Below are positions 36,172 through 46,255 of a stretch of 51,939 nucleotides of DNA, piece by piece (positions within the stretch are counted from its first letter, which is position 1; each line of letters begins with the position of its first letter). The stretch comes from Dehalococcoidia bacterium (lineage in GTDB: Bacteria; Chloroflexota; Dehalococcoidia; JAUSIH01), in contig JAUSIH010000099.1 of the NCBI GenBank assembly GCA_030648205.1, positions 1-51,939 of the forward strand, in the 5' to 3' direction. A model generated the notes under the pieces. The model was not told the DNA's origin. It saw nothing but the letters and a program-made list of their open reading frames with translations, and ran no database searches. The position numbers and the translations under genes are program-made.

Positions 36172-36762
36172 TCACCCCCGGCCGAGCGTTTGCAGGGCGC
36201 GGCGCACGCGCTCGTCCAGCGGCAGGTCGGTCGCGACGCCCGCCTGCGCCTGGGCCAGGGCGTGCCGCGCCTCCGCGGGCGTATAGCCCAGCGCCAGAAG
36301 CGCCGCAAGCGCGTCGCCGTCCGGCGCGGCGGCGGGCGAAATCGCGATGCCTCCCCATTCCTTGCTCACCTTGTCGCGCAGCTCCAGGACCAGCCGTCCC
36401 GCCGTCTTCTTGCCCACGCCGGACACGCGCTGGAGCGTCGGCTCGTCGCCGGATGCGATGGCCGCCACCAGCGTATCGGGAGAGAGGCCGGACAGGAGCG
36501 CCAGGGCCAGCCGCGGCCCGACTCCCTGCACGGTCTGCAACAGCTCAAACAGGCCAAGCTCCTCCCGCGTGGCGAAGCCGTACAGGGCGATGTTGTCCTG
36601 GCTCACCTGCATGTGCGTGTGCAGGCGCACCGCGTCGCCCGTCGCGCCCAGCGCCGACAGCGTGGATGTAGGAGCATAGGCCTTGTAGCCCACGCCGCCC
36701 ACGTTCACCACCACCCAGCCGGGGCCGCGCTCCTCCAGGACGCCGTGCAGCGTGGCTATCAT
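36172..36762 (-). CDS. ruvA: Holliday junction DNA helicase subunit RuvA
   Basis: Tetramer that binds four-way DNA junctions and loads RuvB for branch migration. The ATG at 36762 has GAGAGG upstream and overlaps the ruvC stop (ATGA). The OB-fold N-terminus (MIATLHGVLEERGPGWVVV) is followed by two helix-hairpin-helix motifs (GVGPRLALALLSG and VSGVGKKTAGRLVLEL) and the C-terminal RuvB-binding helices (ALLALGYTPAEARHAL). 196 residues, normal. ruvB is not in the window. Confidence 0.97.
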   Translation of the reverse strand: MIATLHGVLEERGPGWVVVNVGGVGYKAYAPTSTLSALGATGDAVRLHTHMQVSQDNIALYGFATREELGLFELLQTVQGVGPRLALALLSGLSPDTLVAAIASGDEPTLQRVSGVGKKTAGRLVLELRDKVSKEWGGIAISPAAAPDGDALAALLALGYTPAEARHALAQAQAGVATDLPLDERVRRALQTLGRG

Positions 36763-37253
36763 CGTCCTCTCTCCAGCGCCTGCTCCAGGCGCACCCTCCG
36801 CACGTGGCACAGGGCCACGGCCAGAGCGTCGGCGGCGTCCGGCTTCGGGTCAGCGTCCAGCCGCAGGATGAGCCGCACCATCGTCTGCACCTGCTCCTTG
36901 GGGCTTGCCCCGTGGCCGGTCACCGACTGCTTGACCTCGGCGGGGCTGTACTGGCGCACCGGGATATGCGCCCGCGCCGCCGCCAGCAAGGCCAGCGCCC
37001 TCGCCTCGCCGACCAGCATGGCCGAGCGGACGTTGGCGGCGACGAACGGCTCCTCCACCGCCACGACGTCGGGCCTGTGGCGGGCGATGACCTTCGTCAG
37101 CCCGTCGAAGAGGATGGCCAGGCGCGCCGGCGGCTCCGTGGACGCGGGCGCGGTCAGCACGCCGAAGTCCACGGCCCGCGCATCGTCGCCCTCGCCCTCG
37201 ATAACGCCGTAGCCCATGCGCACCGTGCCCGGGTCAACGCCCAGAATACGCAC
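36759..37253 (-). CDS. ruvC: Holliday junction resolvase RuvC
   Basis: Endonuclease that cuts Holliday junctions. I start it at GTG 37253, giving VRILGVDPGTVRMGYG as in other RuvCs and 164 residues; longer frames up to 37412 read through a palindromic repeat and are not protein-like. The catalytic acids are all present: Asp in LGVDPG, Glu in AVEEPF, and two Asp in DAADALAVALCH. It is second in yebC-ruvC-ruvA, a conserved order. A 105-bp dispersed repeat separates it from yebC. Confidence 0.96.
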   Translation of the reverse strand: MRILGVDPGTVRMGYGVIEGEGDDARAVDFGVLTAPASTEPPARLAILFDGLTKVIARHRPDVVAVEEPFVAANVRSAMLVGEARALALLAAARAHIPVRQYSPAEVKQSVTGHGASPKEQVQTMVRLILRLDADPKPDAADALAVALCHVRRVRLEQALERGR

Positions 37254-37290
37254 GTCTGGTGTCCTGTAACTGAAATACGCGTATAGAATT

Positions 37291-37395
37291 GTCATTGCGA
37301 GGAGTCCCGATACCTCGGGACGACGAAGCAATCCGGAAGAGGGGTGGACCCCACCGCCAGATTGCCACGGCCCTCCTTTGTCGGGCCTCGCAATG
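37291..37395. repeat. Dispersed palindromic repeat, family B
   Basis: CATTGCGAGG (37293-37302) and CCTCGCAATG (37386-37395) are perfect 10-bp terminal inverted repeats. Inside are GTCCCGA/TCGGGAC (7-bp stem), GAAGCAATC and GATTGCCACGG. This CATTGCGAGG...GAAGCAATC form is a widespread bacterial intergenic repeat. It sits between yebC and ruvC. Confidence 0.8.
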
Positions 37396-37411
37396 CCTCG
37401 GTGACGCGACA

Positions 37412-38164
37412 CTAGGCCGCCCGGTAGCGCTCGAGGACGGCGTCCGGGAAGTCGCCGTTGGTGTAGACCTTGTGGACGTCGTCCATGTCCTCCAGCTTGT
37501 CGAGCAGCTTCAGCGTCTGCTCGGCGGCCTTGTCGTCCAGGGGAGTCATCGCCTTGGGCACCATCGAGATCTCGGCGCTCTTCGGCTTCAGCTTGGCGGC
37601 CTCCAGCGCCTTGCGCACCTTGTCGAAGCTGTCGTGGCTGGTGTAGACCTCCAGCCAGCCCTTGTCCACCTTCACGTCCTCCGCGCCCGCGTCAATGGCC
37701 GTGAGAGCTATCTCTTCGGCTTTGGCTGGGTCCACCTCCAGCGTGATGACGCCCTTGGACTCGAACTGCCACGCGACGGAGCCCGCCTCGCCCAGGCGGC
37801 CGCCCGCGCGGGAGAAGACGTTGCGCAGCTCGCCGACCACGCGGGTGCGGTTGTCGGTGACGACGGTGAGGATGACGGCGGCGCCGCCGGGGGCATAGCC
37901 CTCGTAGGTGATCTCCTCCAGGTGGAAGCCCTCGCCGCCGCCGGTGGCGCGCTGGATGGCGCGGTCAATGTTGTCGCGCGGCATATTGCTGTCGCGGGCC
38001 TTCTCGACGGCGAGGCGGAGGCGGACGTTGGCGTCCGGGTTCGGCCCGCCCTGCTTGGCGGCGACGATGATCTCCCGCGAGAGCTTGGTGAACACCGCGG
38101 AGCGTTTGGCGTCAACGATTGCCTTGCCGTGCTTGATATTCGCCCATTTTGAGTGTCCGGCCAT
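37412..38164 (-). CDS. yebC: YebC/PmpR family regulator
   Basis: A 250-residue protein of the YebC/TACO1 family, first described as DNA-binding regulators and now also linked to translation of proline-rich stretches. MAGHSKWANIKHGKAIVDAK at the N-terminus and NMPRDNIDRAIQRATGG are diagnostic. NPDANVRLRLAVEKAR and the C-terminal KMEELDDVxKVYTNGDFP-type end are intact. The Pro-rich ribosomal S18, GyrA tail and other proteins in this window make a translation role plausible. It leads the yebC-ruvC-ruvA unit. Confidence 0.97.
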   Translation of the reverse strand: MAGHSKWANIKHGKAIVDAKRSAVFTKLSREIIVAAKQGGPNPDANVRLRLAVEKARDSNMPRDNIDRAIQRATGGGEGFHLEEITYEGYAPGGAAVILTVVTDNRTRVVGELRNVFSRAGGRLGEAGSVAWQFESKGVITLEVDPAKAEEIALTAIDAGAEDVKVDKGWLEVYTSHDSFDKVRKALEAAKLKPKSAEISMVPKAMTPLDDKAAEQTLKLLDKLEDMDDVHKVYTNGDFPDAVLERYRAA

Positions 38165-38217
38165 AGCGCACCCCGTCGGTCCGGCCGAGAGTCGGCCCTG
38201 TCAGATTCTACGGCTCT

Positions 38218-38223
38218 ATTATA
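38218..38223 (-). promoter_or_regulatory. -10 box of yebC-ruvC-ruvA
   Basis: Consensus TATAAT on the minus strand, 54 nt before the yebC ATG. The -35 is unclear. The rest of the spacer, 38224-38408, shows no gene or clear signal. Confidence 0.45.
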
Positions 38224-38408
38224 GCGGGGCGTGTAAAGCGGGGCAGGTCATTGACGAACTGCGTCGCGGCCCCCGACTTACCCTCCATTAAGACCGTCTC
38301 GGAAAAGGCAGCGCCAATACCGAACGTGCGAAACCCGACGACGCAGTCAAGCACCATCCACTGCCCGACAACGGGTCGGTTTGTGCAAGCGCACTATACC
38401 GCCTGGTT

Positions 38409-38774
38409 TCAGGGATCGGCGTCTTGTTGTTTCTCCACTCTGGTGAACACGACATCAAACAGGCGAATGTAAAGTGGGTCCGGCCCCCCTGTGATTTGGC
38501 CATTTGGCAACTTGTATTGATGCGTTTTGACGAGCGGCCAATGTTGTCCGTCTCGAGTTATTATGAAATATGTAATCTGTTGCCCAACTGTGCCAACTGG
38601 TAAATTGCCCTTGGGTACTATATACTTGGGCTTAGGAGACTCTGTGACACGTCGTTCGAGCCAACCTCTTTCTTCCCAGCCCAGGCGAACCTTCTCTTCT
38701 AGGTTGAGTTCAAAGAAAGCGCTGTAGCGCTCGTGATCAGACAACCGGACTAGGATGTGAGCGGAGGGGTTCAT
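38409..38774 (-). CDS. Hypothetical protein, 121 aa
   Basis: Small soluble protein, no family recognised. It reads MNPSAHILVRLSDHERYSAFFEL..., with beta-rich alternation afterwards (QQITYFIITRDGQHWPLVKTHQYKLPNG). The second of two ATGs (38774) has GGAG about 7 nt upstream; the first (38777) would be too close. It is divergent from the next gene with start codons practically touching. A/T-richer than the ruv genes. Confidence 0.6.
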   Translation of the reverse strand: MNPSAHILVRLSDHERYSAFFELNLEEKVRLGWEERGWLERRVTESPKPKYIVPKGNLPVGTVGQQITYFIITRDGQHWPLVKTHQYKLPNGQITGGPDPLYIRLFDVVFTRVEKQQDADP

Positions 38775-38775
38775 C

Positions 38776-39120
38776 ATGACACTCCCAATCGAAGATATTC
38801 TGCGACGCTACCTCCATCGCGAGGTAGAACTGAAACGTTTGCGTGAATGGCTTGCTCTCTTCCAATGGGATTTAGATGCAGAGAGACAAGCATTAGCTGA
38901 CGAAGCTGACGAAGCAATTGTTCGTTTCGACGATGGTCACATTAGAGAAGACGACGTTAGGCAGTGGCTGGCAACCGTACTCGAGAGTTATGCAACGCAA
39001 ACCGTCCATGTCGTCGTGCCTGACATTGATACTAGGCATATACGTTACTACGGCCCAGGCACTGGCACCGCTGCGGTGACACGCTCGCCTATCCCTGTGC
39101 AGGTTCTGGTGGCGGCTTGA
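38776..39120 (+). CDS. Hypothetical protein, 114 aa, helical and acidic
   Basis: Small protein, no family recognised. The first 75 residues are predicted helical and charged (RREVELKRLREW-like spacing, then LADEADEAIVRFDDGHIREDDVRQWL); the tail is beta-like (TVHVVVPDID). GGAGGGG lies 6 nt before the ATG, inside the neighbouring divergent gene's first codons. Its last 32 bases overlap the end of the convergent DUF6941-like gene. Confidence 0.6.
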   Translation: MTLPIEDILRRYLHREVELKRLREWLALFQWDLDAERQALADEADEAIVRFDDGHIREDDVRQWLATVLESYATQTVHVVVPDIDTRHIRYYGPGTGTAAVTRSPIPVQVLVAA

Positions 39121-39559
39121 GGGATCCTGACAGCGGTTGCACATGGTCGATGTTCACTTTGAACGGGTGCTGTGCAACGAACTCATTGTCAAGATAAATA
39201 TGGAATGAGAATTCTCCAGCCTCAGTAACATTTAGGTGCATGACGCGCCGAATTTGGTGGAAGCAAAAACCGCCAGGCAACTTGAAACCAGTCTTGTTGG
39301 CTGTCATAACGTCCCCATTGGGTTTGATTATGCGTACCTCATCGGTGAATTCCCCCTTTCCCAGCCCCCACTTGGTAAACAAAACGCAGTGAACCGGGAC
39401 GGCTAACTTGCCAAGCTGGGTATCTCGGCTGCCTTCAACGGTAAAGTTGAACGTGTCGATTAGTCGCATCAATGTAGCGACCTTATCTTCATCCAAAAAA
39501 GTCTTCTCGCAGATTAGCAGTGCCAACAGTTTTGGCTTAATTCGCTCTTCAGTAGACAT
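39089..39559 (-). CDS. DUF6941-like protein
   Basis: A 156-residue protein resembling the DUF6941 group: it opens KPKLLALLICEKTFLDED, then LIDTFNFTVEG and a beta-sandwich pattern ending in GEFSFHIYLDNEFVAQHPFKV. Function unknown; the layout suggests an immunoglobulin-like domain of a cytosolic protein. A second member, at 40353-40772, is divergent in sequence but has the same plan. A TATAAT box lies 30 nt upstream of its start. Its 3' end overlaps the convergent small gene by 32 nt. Confidence 0.7.
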   Translation of the reverse strand: MSTEERIKPKLLALLICEKTFLDEDKVATLMRLIDTFNFTVEGSRDTQLGKLAVPVHCVLFTKWGLGKGEFTDEVRIIKPNGDVMTANKTGFKLPGGFCFHQIRRVMHLNVTEAGEFSFHIYLDNEFVAQHPFKVNIDHVQPLSGSLKPPPEPAQG

Positions 39560-39588
39560 AGCACTCCGTTGCCTCTAAGGATAGCGCT

Positions 39589-39594
39589 ATTATA
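39589..39594 (-). promoter_or_regulatory. -10 box of the DUF6941-like gene
   Basis: Consensus TATAAT on the minus strand, 30 nt before the ATG at 39559. Confidence 0.45.
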
Positions 39595-39680
39595 CACGTC
39601 GTGTGTCCGAAAGAACTTCTTTCCTTTCTGTCAGGGGGGCTTCGCCCTCGCCGAGGCGTGGGGTGTCCCAAGCCTCCCGT

Positions 39681-39701
39681 CAGGAGGATAAAACCCTCCT
39701 G
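39681..39701. terminator. Hairpin in the spacer 39595-39762
   Basis: CAGGAGG and CCTCCTG form a perfect 7-bp stem around ATAAAAC. It is in a C/G-tract-rich spacer with no gene, next to GGGGGGCTTCGCCCTC, which can also fold. It may end the DUF192 transcript, or be another intergenic repeat. Confidence 0.4.
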
Positions 39702-39762
39702 AACCTCCCAAATATGCCGTAGCTGAAAAGAGACCGCGCGCGGAACTGCGAAGTGCTCTCCA

Positions 39763-40356
39763 TCAGCGCGACGATGGGCCAGGCGGCAGGTTGACGAAGT
39801 CCACGGCGACGCCCGGAGCCATCCCGCAGGCGGCTGCGCGGCCCGCGGCGATTTCAAGGACGGAGAACGCCCCCGGCGGGGGACTGTAGATTTTCAGCTC
39901 CCGGTCTGGCGCGCCCGGCTGAGGCGGCGTGTTGGCGTCCACCCGCAGCACCCGGTGCTCGCGGCTCATCCACACGATGTCAATGGGCACGAGCATGTCC
40001 TTCATCCAGATGCCGGTCTCTCCCTCCCGCGCGAACAGCCAGAGCATCCCGTAGTCCAGCGGTATCCGAGGCTGGCCGCTCAGCCCGCGCATGCTCTTCT
40101 CCATCGTATCCGCCACATCAATGCGGAGGACGCACTGCCCGGCGACGATGGCCGGCCCGGCGATGGCCGTCGGCGCCGGGGCTGGAACGGGCGTCGGTGT
40201 TGCAGGTGGCCCCGCACGGCGGGGCGTGGCGGTCGGCGCGGGCGCCGGACTCGCCGCCGTGGGCGCTGGCGTGGGTGGGGGCGGGGGGAGGCCCGCGCAG
40301 CCCGCCAGGAGGAGCACCAGGGCGGCGGCTCCCAAGGCGAGGGCCGCGCCCGTCAT
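39763..40356 (-). CDS. DUF192 lipoprotein
   Basis: A 197-residue exported lipoprotein. The ATG at 40356 overlaps the stop of the previous gene (ATGA) and gives a signal peptide with lipobox LLLAGC. A 40-residue Pro/Ala/Thr linker follows, then a DUF192 domain: SMRGLSGQPRIPLDYGMLWLF, GIWMKDMLVPIDIVW and VLEIAAGRA. DUF192 proteins are small beta-rich secreted proteins of unknown function. Last gene of the 43.3-39.7 kb minus-strand unit. Confidence 0.88.
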   Translation of the reverse strand: MTGAALALGAAALVLLLAGCAGLPPPPPTPAPTAASPAPAPTATPRRAGPPATPTPVPAPAPTAIAGPAIVAGQCVLRIDVADTMEKSMRGLSGQPRIPLDYGMLWLFAREGETGIWMKDMLVPIDIVWMSREHRVLRVDANTPPQPGAPDRELKIYSPPPGAFSVLEIAAGRAAACGMAPGVAVDFVNLPPGPSSR

Positions 40357-40772
40357 ACGCGCTGGATGTCCACTGTCCATATCAGCTCAGCCTCCAGTTG
40401 TCCGGAGAGCAGGATGCGGATGGCATACCGGCCCGCGTCGTTGATGGTGGCCGTGATGCGGCGGAAGTTGCTGTGCCGCGCCGACTTGCTGGAGAGCCAG
40501 AAGGCCGCCTCCTTGCCCTCCCACAGGAGCGCGCTGTCCGGGTCGTACATCTGGACGCGCTCCTGGAAGTGGCCCACGCCGCCTGTCCAGCATGTCGCCA
40601 GGGTGAAAGCGTAGGTGAGGGGCGGCAGCGGGTCGGGGAGCGTCCGGGGCACGCGGAGCGCCGTCGTGTCGAAGATGTGGTGCAGCGTGTAGTCGCCGCC
40701 CTCGCCCTGCTCCACGCGCTCGCAGAGGGCGGCGATCTGCAGGAACGGCTTCACGCGGGGCAGCTCCGTCAT
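40353..40772 (-). CDS. DUF6941-like protein, second member
   Basis: A 139-residue cytosolic protein with the same plan as that at 39089-39559: KPFLQIAALCERVEQGE at the N-terminus, a central PLTYAFTLATCWTGGVG strand region, and GRYAIRILLSGQLEAELIWTV at the end. Function unknown. It starts 21 nt after the LLM oxidoreductase stop and overlaps the DUF192 start by four bases, so it is within that transcript. Confidence 0.7.
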   Translation of the reverse strand: MTELPRVKPFLQIAALCERVEQGEGGDYTLHHIFDTTALRVPRTLPDPLPPLTYAFTLATCWTGGVGHFQERVQMYDPDSALLWEGKEAAFWLSSKSARHSNFRRITATINDAGRYAIRILLSGQLEAELIWTVDIQRV

Positions 40773-40793
40773 GGCGCCGACGCATCCCTCTGG

Positions 40794-41804
40794 CTACTCG
40801 AAGTGTGGCCGCACCTGGGTGTTCCACAGGCGCAGGAAGCGGCTCTTGTCGGCCACGCGGATGCTGAGCCAGAGCTTGTGCGCGCCCGCGGCGTGCGCCT
40901 CCTCCGCGTGGCGAATGAACTCCTTCGGCGAGCCGCAGACGGAGAAACGCTTCCGCAGATAGGGCGTCAGGCCCAGCTCGTCGCACAGATTGGCGTGATG
41001 GCTCGGCCCGAACTTGGCGTGCTCCATCGCATTGTACTCGGCGTGGATGCGCCGCACGGCGGGCTCGTACTCCGGCGGCAGGCGCTTGCCCTCCGTGGTG
41101 AAGCGGAACGCCAGGTTGGCGTAGGTCACCAGGGAGTTCTTGATGTCGTTGAGCGCGGTGGCGTCGTCCTCCGCCAGGTTGCCCATGACCAGCCACCAGA
41201 CGTCAATGTCCTCCACTCTGCGCCCCGCCTCCTGCGCCCCTGCCCGCAGCTCGGCCAGGGAGTCCTGCACCACCTCCGGCAGCACGCCCGTGCCGATGAT
41301 GACGCCGTCCGCGACGCGCCCGGCCATCCGCAGCGTCCTGGGGCCGGACGCCGCCACGTACACGGGCACGCGCCGTTTGACGATGGACAGCTTTATGGTC
41401 TTCCCCTGCCACTGGGTCTCGCCGCGGGCCTGCAGCTCATTGACCGCGCGGATGTAGTCCTCCAGATAGGCCACAGTGGACGGCTTCAGACTAATGTTGA
41501 ACACGGCGCTGTCCCCCGTGCCGATGCCCAGGAAGGCCCTCTGGCCCGATACCTGGTCCACGCTGGCGATGGCCCCCGCGGTGACGGCGGGATGCCGGGT
41601 CAGCGGGTTGGTCACCCACGTGCCCAGGCGCAGGTTCTGCGTCGTCATGGCGGCGATGGTCATGCGCACGTACACGTCCGGGTAGATGGACTGCGAGTCG
41701 CCGATACCCAGCCCCCAGAAGCCGCACGTGTCCGCGACCTTGACATACTCCCGCCACTCCGGCAGGTTGTCGCCCGCGAAGAGGACGCCAAAGGACTTGC
41801 GCAT
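40794..41804 (-). CDS. Luciferase-like (LLM class) flavin/F420-dependent oxidoreductase
   Basis: A 336-residue TIM-barrel oxidoreductase. MRKSFGVLFAGDNLPEW, then GFWGLGIGDSQ, LRLGTWVTNPLTRHPAVTA, AFLGIGTGDSA and VPVYVAASGPRTLRMAG are characteristic of the F420/FMN-dependent LLM family (methylene-H4MPT-reductase-like branch). The ATG at 41804 follows GAGGTG at a better spacing than the GTG at 41813. The reaction is unknown; such enzymes are plentiful in Chloroflexota and Actinobacteria. Located 52 nt after a VOC gene. Confidence 0.92.
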   Translation of the reverse strand: MRKSFGVLFAGDNLPEWREYVKVADTCGFWGLGIGDSQSIYPDVYVRMTIAAMTTQNLRLGTWVTNPLTRHPAVTAGAIASVDQVSGQRAFLGIGTGDSAVFNISLKPSTVAYLEDYIRAVNELQARGETQWQGKTIKLSIVKRRVPVYVAASGPRTLRMAGRVADGVIIGTGVLPEVVQDSLAELRAGAQEAGRRVEDIDVWWLVMGNLAEDDATALNDIKNSLVTYANLAFRFTTEGKRLPPEYEPAVRRIHAEYNAMEHAKFGPSHHANLCDELGLTPYLRKRFSVCGSPKEFIRHAEEAHAAGAHKLWLSIRVADKSRFLRLWNTQVRPHFE

Positions 41805-41856
41805 GATGACCACCTCGGCGCTGACGTCATGTCAACGGATGATGTCAGACGTTCGT

Positions 41857-42231
41857 CTATTTCTCGTCCGCGGACGGTTGCTGCAGGAGTTGCAAGAGGT
41901 TGCCGTCCGGGTCGGCGAACGTCGCGATCCATCCGCCCCAGTGTTCCCGCTCCGGCGCGCGAATGAACGGGACGCCCCGCTCCGACAGGGTGCGATGGGC
42001 GTCCTGGATGTCCCGCACGCCCAGGTTCAGCATGATGCGATACGGGTCGCGGGCGCGGCCCCGCACGCGGCTGTGCTGGCCGATGCTCAGGCGCAGACCG
42101 TGGGGCAGGTCAAAGGCGGCGAACTCGGCCCGCTCCGAGTGCGCGGGAAGGCCCAGGGTGTCGCGGTAAAAGGCCGCCAGTCGCGTCACATCCTCCGTCC
42201 AGATGATGACGCCGACCATGTCCGTAATCAT
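41857..42231 (-). CDS. VOC (glyoxalase/dioxygenase) family protein
   Basis: A 124-residue single-module VOC protein: VGVIIWTEDVTRLAAFYRDTLGL at the start and IATFADPDGNLLQLLQ at the end. The usual N-terminal metal ligand position reads Ile/Trp rather than His, while the C-terminal DPDGN-x-LxL motif ends in Gln rather than the metal-binding Glu. It may therefore bind a ligand without a metal, as bleomycin-resistance-type members do. ATG overlaps the TolB-like gene stop (ATGA). Confidence 0.88.
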   Translation of the reverse strand: MITDMVGVIIWTEDVTRLAAFYRDTLGLPAHSERAEFAAFDLPHGLRLSIGQHSRVRGRARDPYRIMLNLGVRDIQDAHRTLSERGVPFIRAPEREHWGGWIATFADPDGNLLQLLQQPSADEK

Positions 42232-43283
42232 GGCATCGGTTGCCAGGCGGACGCCTCACTGGACTGGGCGACACGCCACACCACCGACTTGTCCGCGTCC
42301 GTCACCCAGACCTGGTAGGCGCCCCCGTCGCCTCCCGTGGTCGTGTAGGCGATCCATCGCCCATCCTGGGACCAGGAGACTCCGCCTTCGGACGCCGGGA
42401 ACGTGGTGACCTGGCGCAGCCCAGAGGCGTCGTCGTTGACGATGTATAGCGCGTCTTCGCATTCGTTGGCGATGCACCCCACATAAGTGGTAAACGCCAG
42501 ACGCTTGTTGTCCGGCGACCAGGTGGACTCTCGCACCGTTGTTGTGGAGGATGCAAGCTCCCGCGTTGCCAGTGTGTCCACGTTCACAACCCACAGGCTG
42601 CCCGCTCGGCTTCGCGCGGTAATAAACGCGATACGTGTCCCGTCCGGCGACCACGCGGGCGCGACGTGCTCTCCCGCGCTGGACGTGACGCGGGTCTGCC
42701 CGGAGCCGTCCGCACGCATGACGTAAATCTCGTAGTTGTTATCGCGGTAGGATATGAAAGCGATGCGCTTGCTGTCTGGCGACCAGACGGGGTCCCAGTC
42801 CCAGGCGGAAGTGGTCGTGAGGCGCGTCTGGCCCGAGCCGTCCGTGTTCATGGAGTAGATGTTCGGGTTGCCGTCCCGACGGGAAACGAAGGCGATGCGC
42901 CTGCCGTCCGGCGACCAGACTGCCTCGCGGTCGTCGGCGGGACTGGTGGTCAGGCGCGTCAGGCCGCTGCCGTCGGGGCGGATGGTGTAGATGTCTGTGT
43001 TCGCGTCAACGCGGGACGTGAAGACGATGCGCTTGCCGTCCGGCGACCAGGCGGGCTGCCAGTCCCAGCCGGGGTTATAGGTGAGGCGCAGAGCGTCCGT
43101 GCTGTTGGCCCGCGTCACGTAGATTTCGCTGTTGCCGTCCTGATTGGACACAAAGGCGATCAGAGGCTCCTGAGCGGCTGTGGCGCCGCGCGGCGCGGCA
43201 AGGGAGAGCAGAGACGCGACGGCCAGCGCCACGCCAGTCACGCGCGCCAGCCTGGCGCCTCGGAGGGACAGAAATCGAGCCAT
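42228..43283 (-). CDS. Secreted TolB-like WD40/PD40 beta-propeller protein
   Basis: A 351-residue exported protein. The ATG at 43283 has AAGGAG 6 nt upstream; signal peptide of about 37 residues ends near ATAAQ. About seven PD40 repeats follow, each with W-S-P-D-(G/S)-K-R-I-(A/V)-F and IY...DGSGxTRLT, so the whole protein is one propeller. It lacks the TolB N-terminal domain and no Tol-Pal genes are near, so it is a stand-alone extracellular propeller. First of a tightly coupled set with VOC, LLM, DUF6941-like and DUF192 genes. Confidence 0.88.
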   Translation of the reverse strand: MARFLSLRGARLARVTGVALAVASLLSLAAPRGATAAQEPLIAFVSNQDGNSEIYVTRANSTDALRLTYNPGWDWQPAWSPDGKRIVFTSRVDANTDIYTIRPDGSGLTRLTTSPADDREAVWSPDGRRIAFVSRRDGNPNIYSMNTDGSGQTRLTTTSAWDWDPVWSPDSKRIAFISYRDNNYEIYVMRADGSGQTRVTSSAGEHVAPAWSPDGTRIAFITARSRAGSLWVVNVDTLATRELASSTTTVRESTWSPDNKRLAFTTYVGCIANECEDALYIVNDDASGLRQVTTFPASEGGVSWSQDGRWIAYTTTGGDGGAYQVWVTDADKSVVWRVAQSSEASAWQPMP

Positions 43284-43337
43284 AGGGGTCTCCTTGCCGC
43301 GGGGTCTGCCCATTGTAGCGGAAAGGGCGAAGCGCCG

Positions 43338-45365
<2,028 letters not shown>

Positions 45366-45465
45366 ACGACTGCATCACCTGCCTGGCGCACGGATGTACG
45401 AGAAGATGATACCACGCGGCGAGTTGCGGGTTGTCTCTCAAGCCACCCTGAGTCCGCGCACGGGC

Positions 45466-45471
45466 TATAAT
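45466..45471 (+). promoter_or_regulatory. -10 box of the second folE
   Basis: TATAAT about 134 nt before the ATG at 45605. No good -35. The leader of about 125 nt has no clear fold. Confidence 0.4.
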
Positions 45472-45604
45472 CGTATGGCGTGGACGCGGCTCGTCGTCTC
45501 ATCGCTGAACCCGGCCCGTTCTCCGCCAGAGACCTGGAGGGGCGTTTGCCCGCCGCCAAATAGAAATCCACATCGGCGTCAGGCCGACGGTGAGAGGAGA
45601 AACA

Positions 45605-46255
45605 ATGGCGATTAGTTTAGACCCGGAAGAGCAGGAGTGGGCTTCGGTCATGGCGCTTCGGCGTCGCAAGATTACCGAGAAGCAGAGGCAGACGTTCGTG
45701 AGGTACATGGGCGAAATCCTCACGGCGTGCGGCATGGAGGCGAATACCCAGGGGACAAGGGAAACGCCCCAGCGCTTCATTCAGGCCATGATTGACGCAA
45801 CCGAAGGCTACGAAGGCGACCCGAAGCTTCTCAAGGTGTTCGAGACGGAGTGCGGCGGCGGGCCCGATTGCAAGCTGAGTCAGGTGATAGAGGGACCGAT
45901 TACGACCTTCTCGCTCTGTGAGCATCACGCCTTGCCGTTCCAGGGGCGGGCTTATGTGGGCTACATCGCCCATGAGCACATCATCGGCATTTCAAAGCTC
46001 ACGCGCCTTGTTCGCCTGTTCGCCAAGCGATTCACCGTGCAGGAGCGCATGGGCCGGCAGATCGCCGACGCTCTGGACGCCATGCTGAAGCCCCACGGCG
46101 TGGCGGTGTACGTGGAGGCCCATCACCTGTGCACTCAGATGCGCGGGGTCCGCGAAATCCTTCCTCTGACGCGCACGACGTTCTGGCGGGGCGCGTACGA
46201 GAATGACTACTCGCTAAGGGCCGAGTTCTACACCGCATGCGGGCTGCAGCGTTGA
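45605..46255 (+). CDS. folE: GTP cyclohydrolase I, copy 2 (divergent)
   Basis: A 216-residue FolE paralogue. ATG 45605 has AGAGGAG 5-6 nt upstream. The zinc ligands are intact: Cys105 and His108 in SLCEHHALP and Cys176 in HHLCTQMRG. It differs from the 20030-20593 copy: a longer N-terminus, a CGGGPDCK insert before the active-site strand, and a C-terminal TRTTFWRGAYENDYSL in place of SATRGAF. The last difference changes the end that shapes the GTP pocket. It overlaps the next gene, a RibD-C reductase, so the two act in one pathway, probably a reduced pterin. Confidence 0.93.
   Translation: MAISLDPEEQEWASVMALRRRKITEKQRQTFVRYMGEILTACGMEANTQGTRETPQRFIQAMIDATEGYEGDPKLLKVFETECGGGPDCKLSQVIEGPITTFSLCEHHALPFQGRAYVGYIAHEHIIGISKLTRLVRLFAKRFTVQERMGRQIADALDAMLKPHGVAVYVEAHHLCTQMRGVREILPLTRTTFWRGAYENDYSLRAEFYTACGLQR

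Noticed and set aside
34716-36308. 530-codon minus frame covering the dehydrogenase gene
   Set aside because: It is open only because of high GC. Its last 73 codons are the true N-terminus of the selenocysteine DsbA-like protein; the rest is antisense to a well-supported Rossmann-fold gene.
36759-37412. Longer RuvC start
   Set aside because: The extra N-terminus is translated from a palindromic intergenic repeat; RuvC proteins begin at the LGVDPG strand.
42228-43283. TolB of a Tol-Pal envelope system
   Set aside because: The N-terminal TolB domain and tolA, tolQ, tolR and pal are missing; only PD40 repeats are present.
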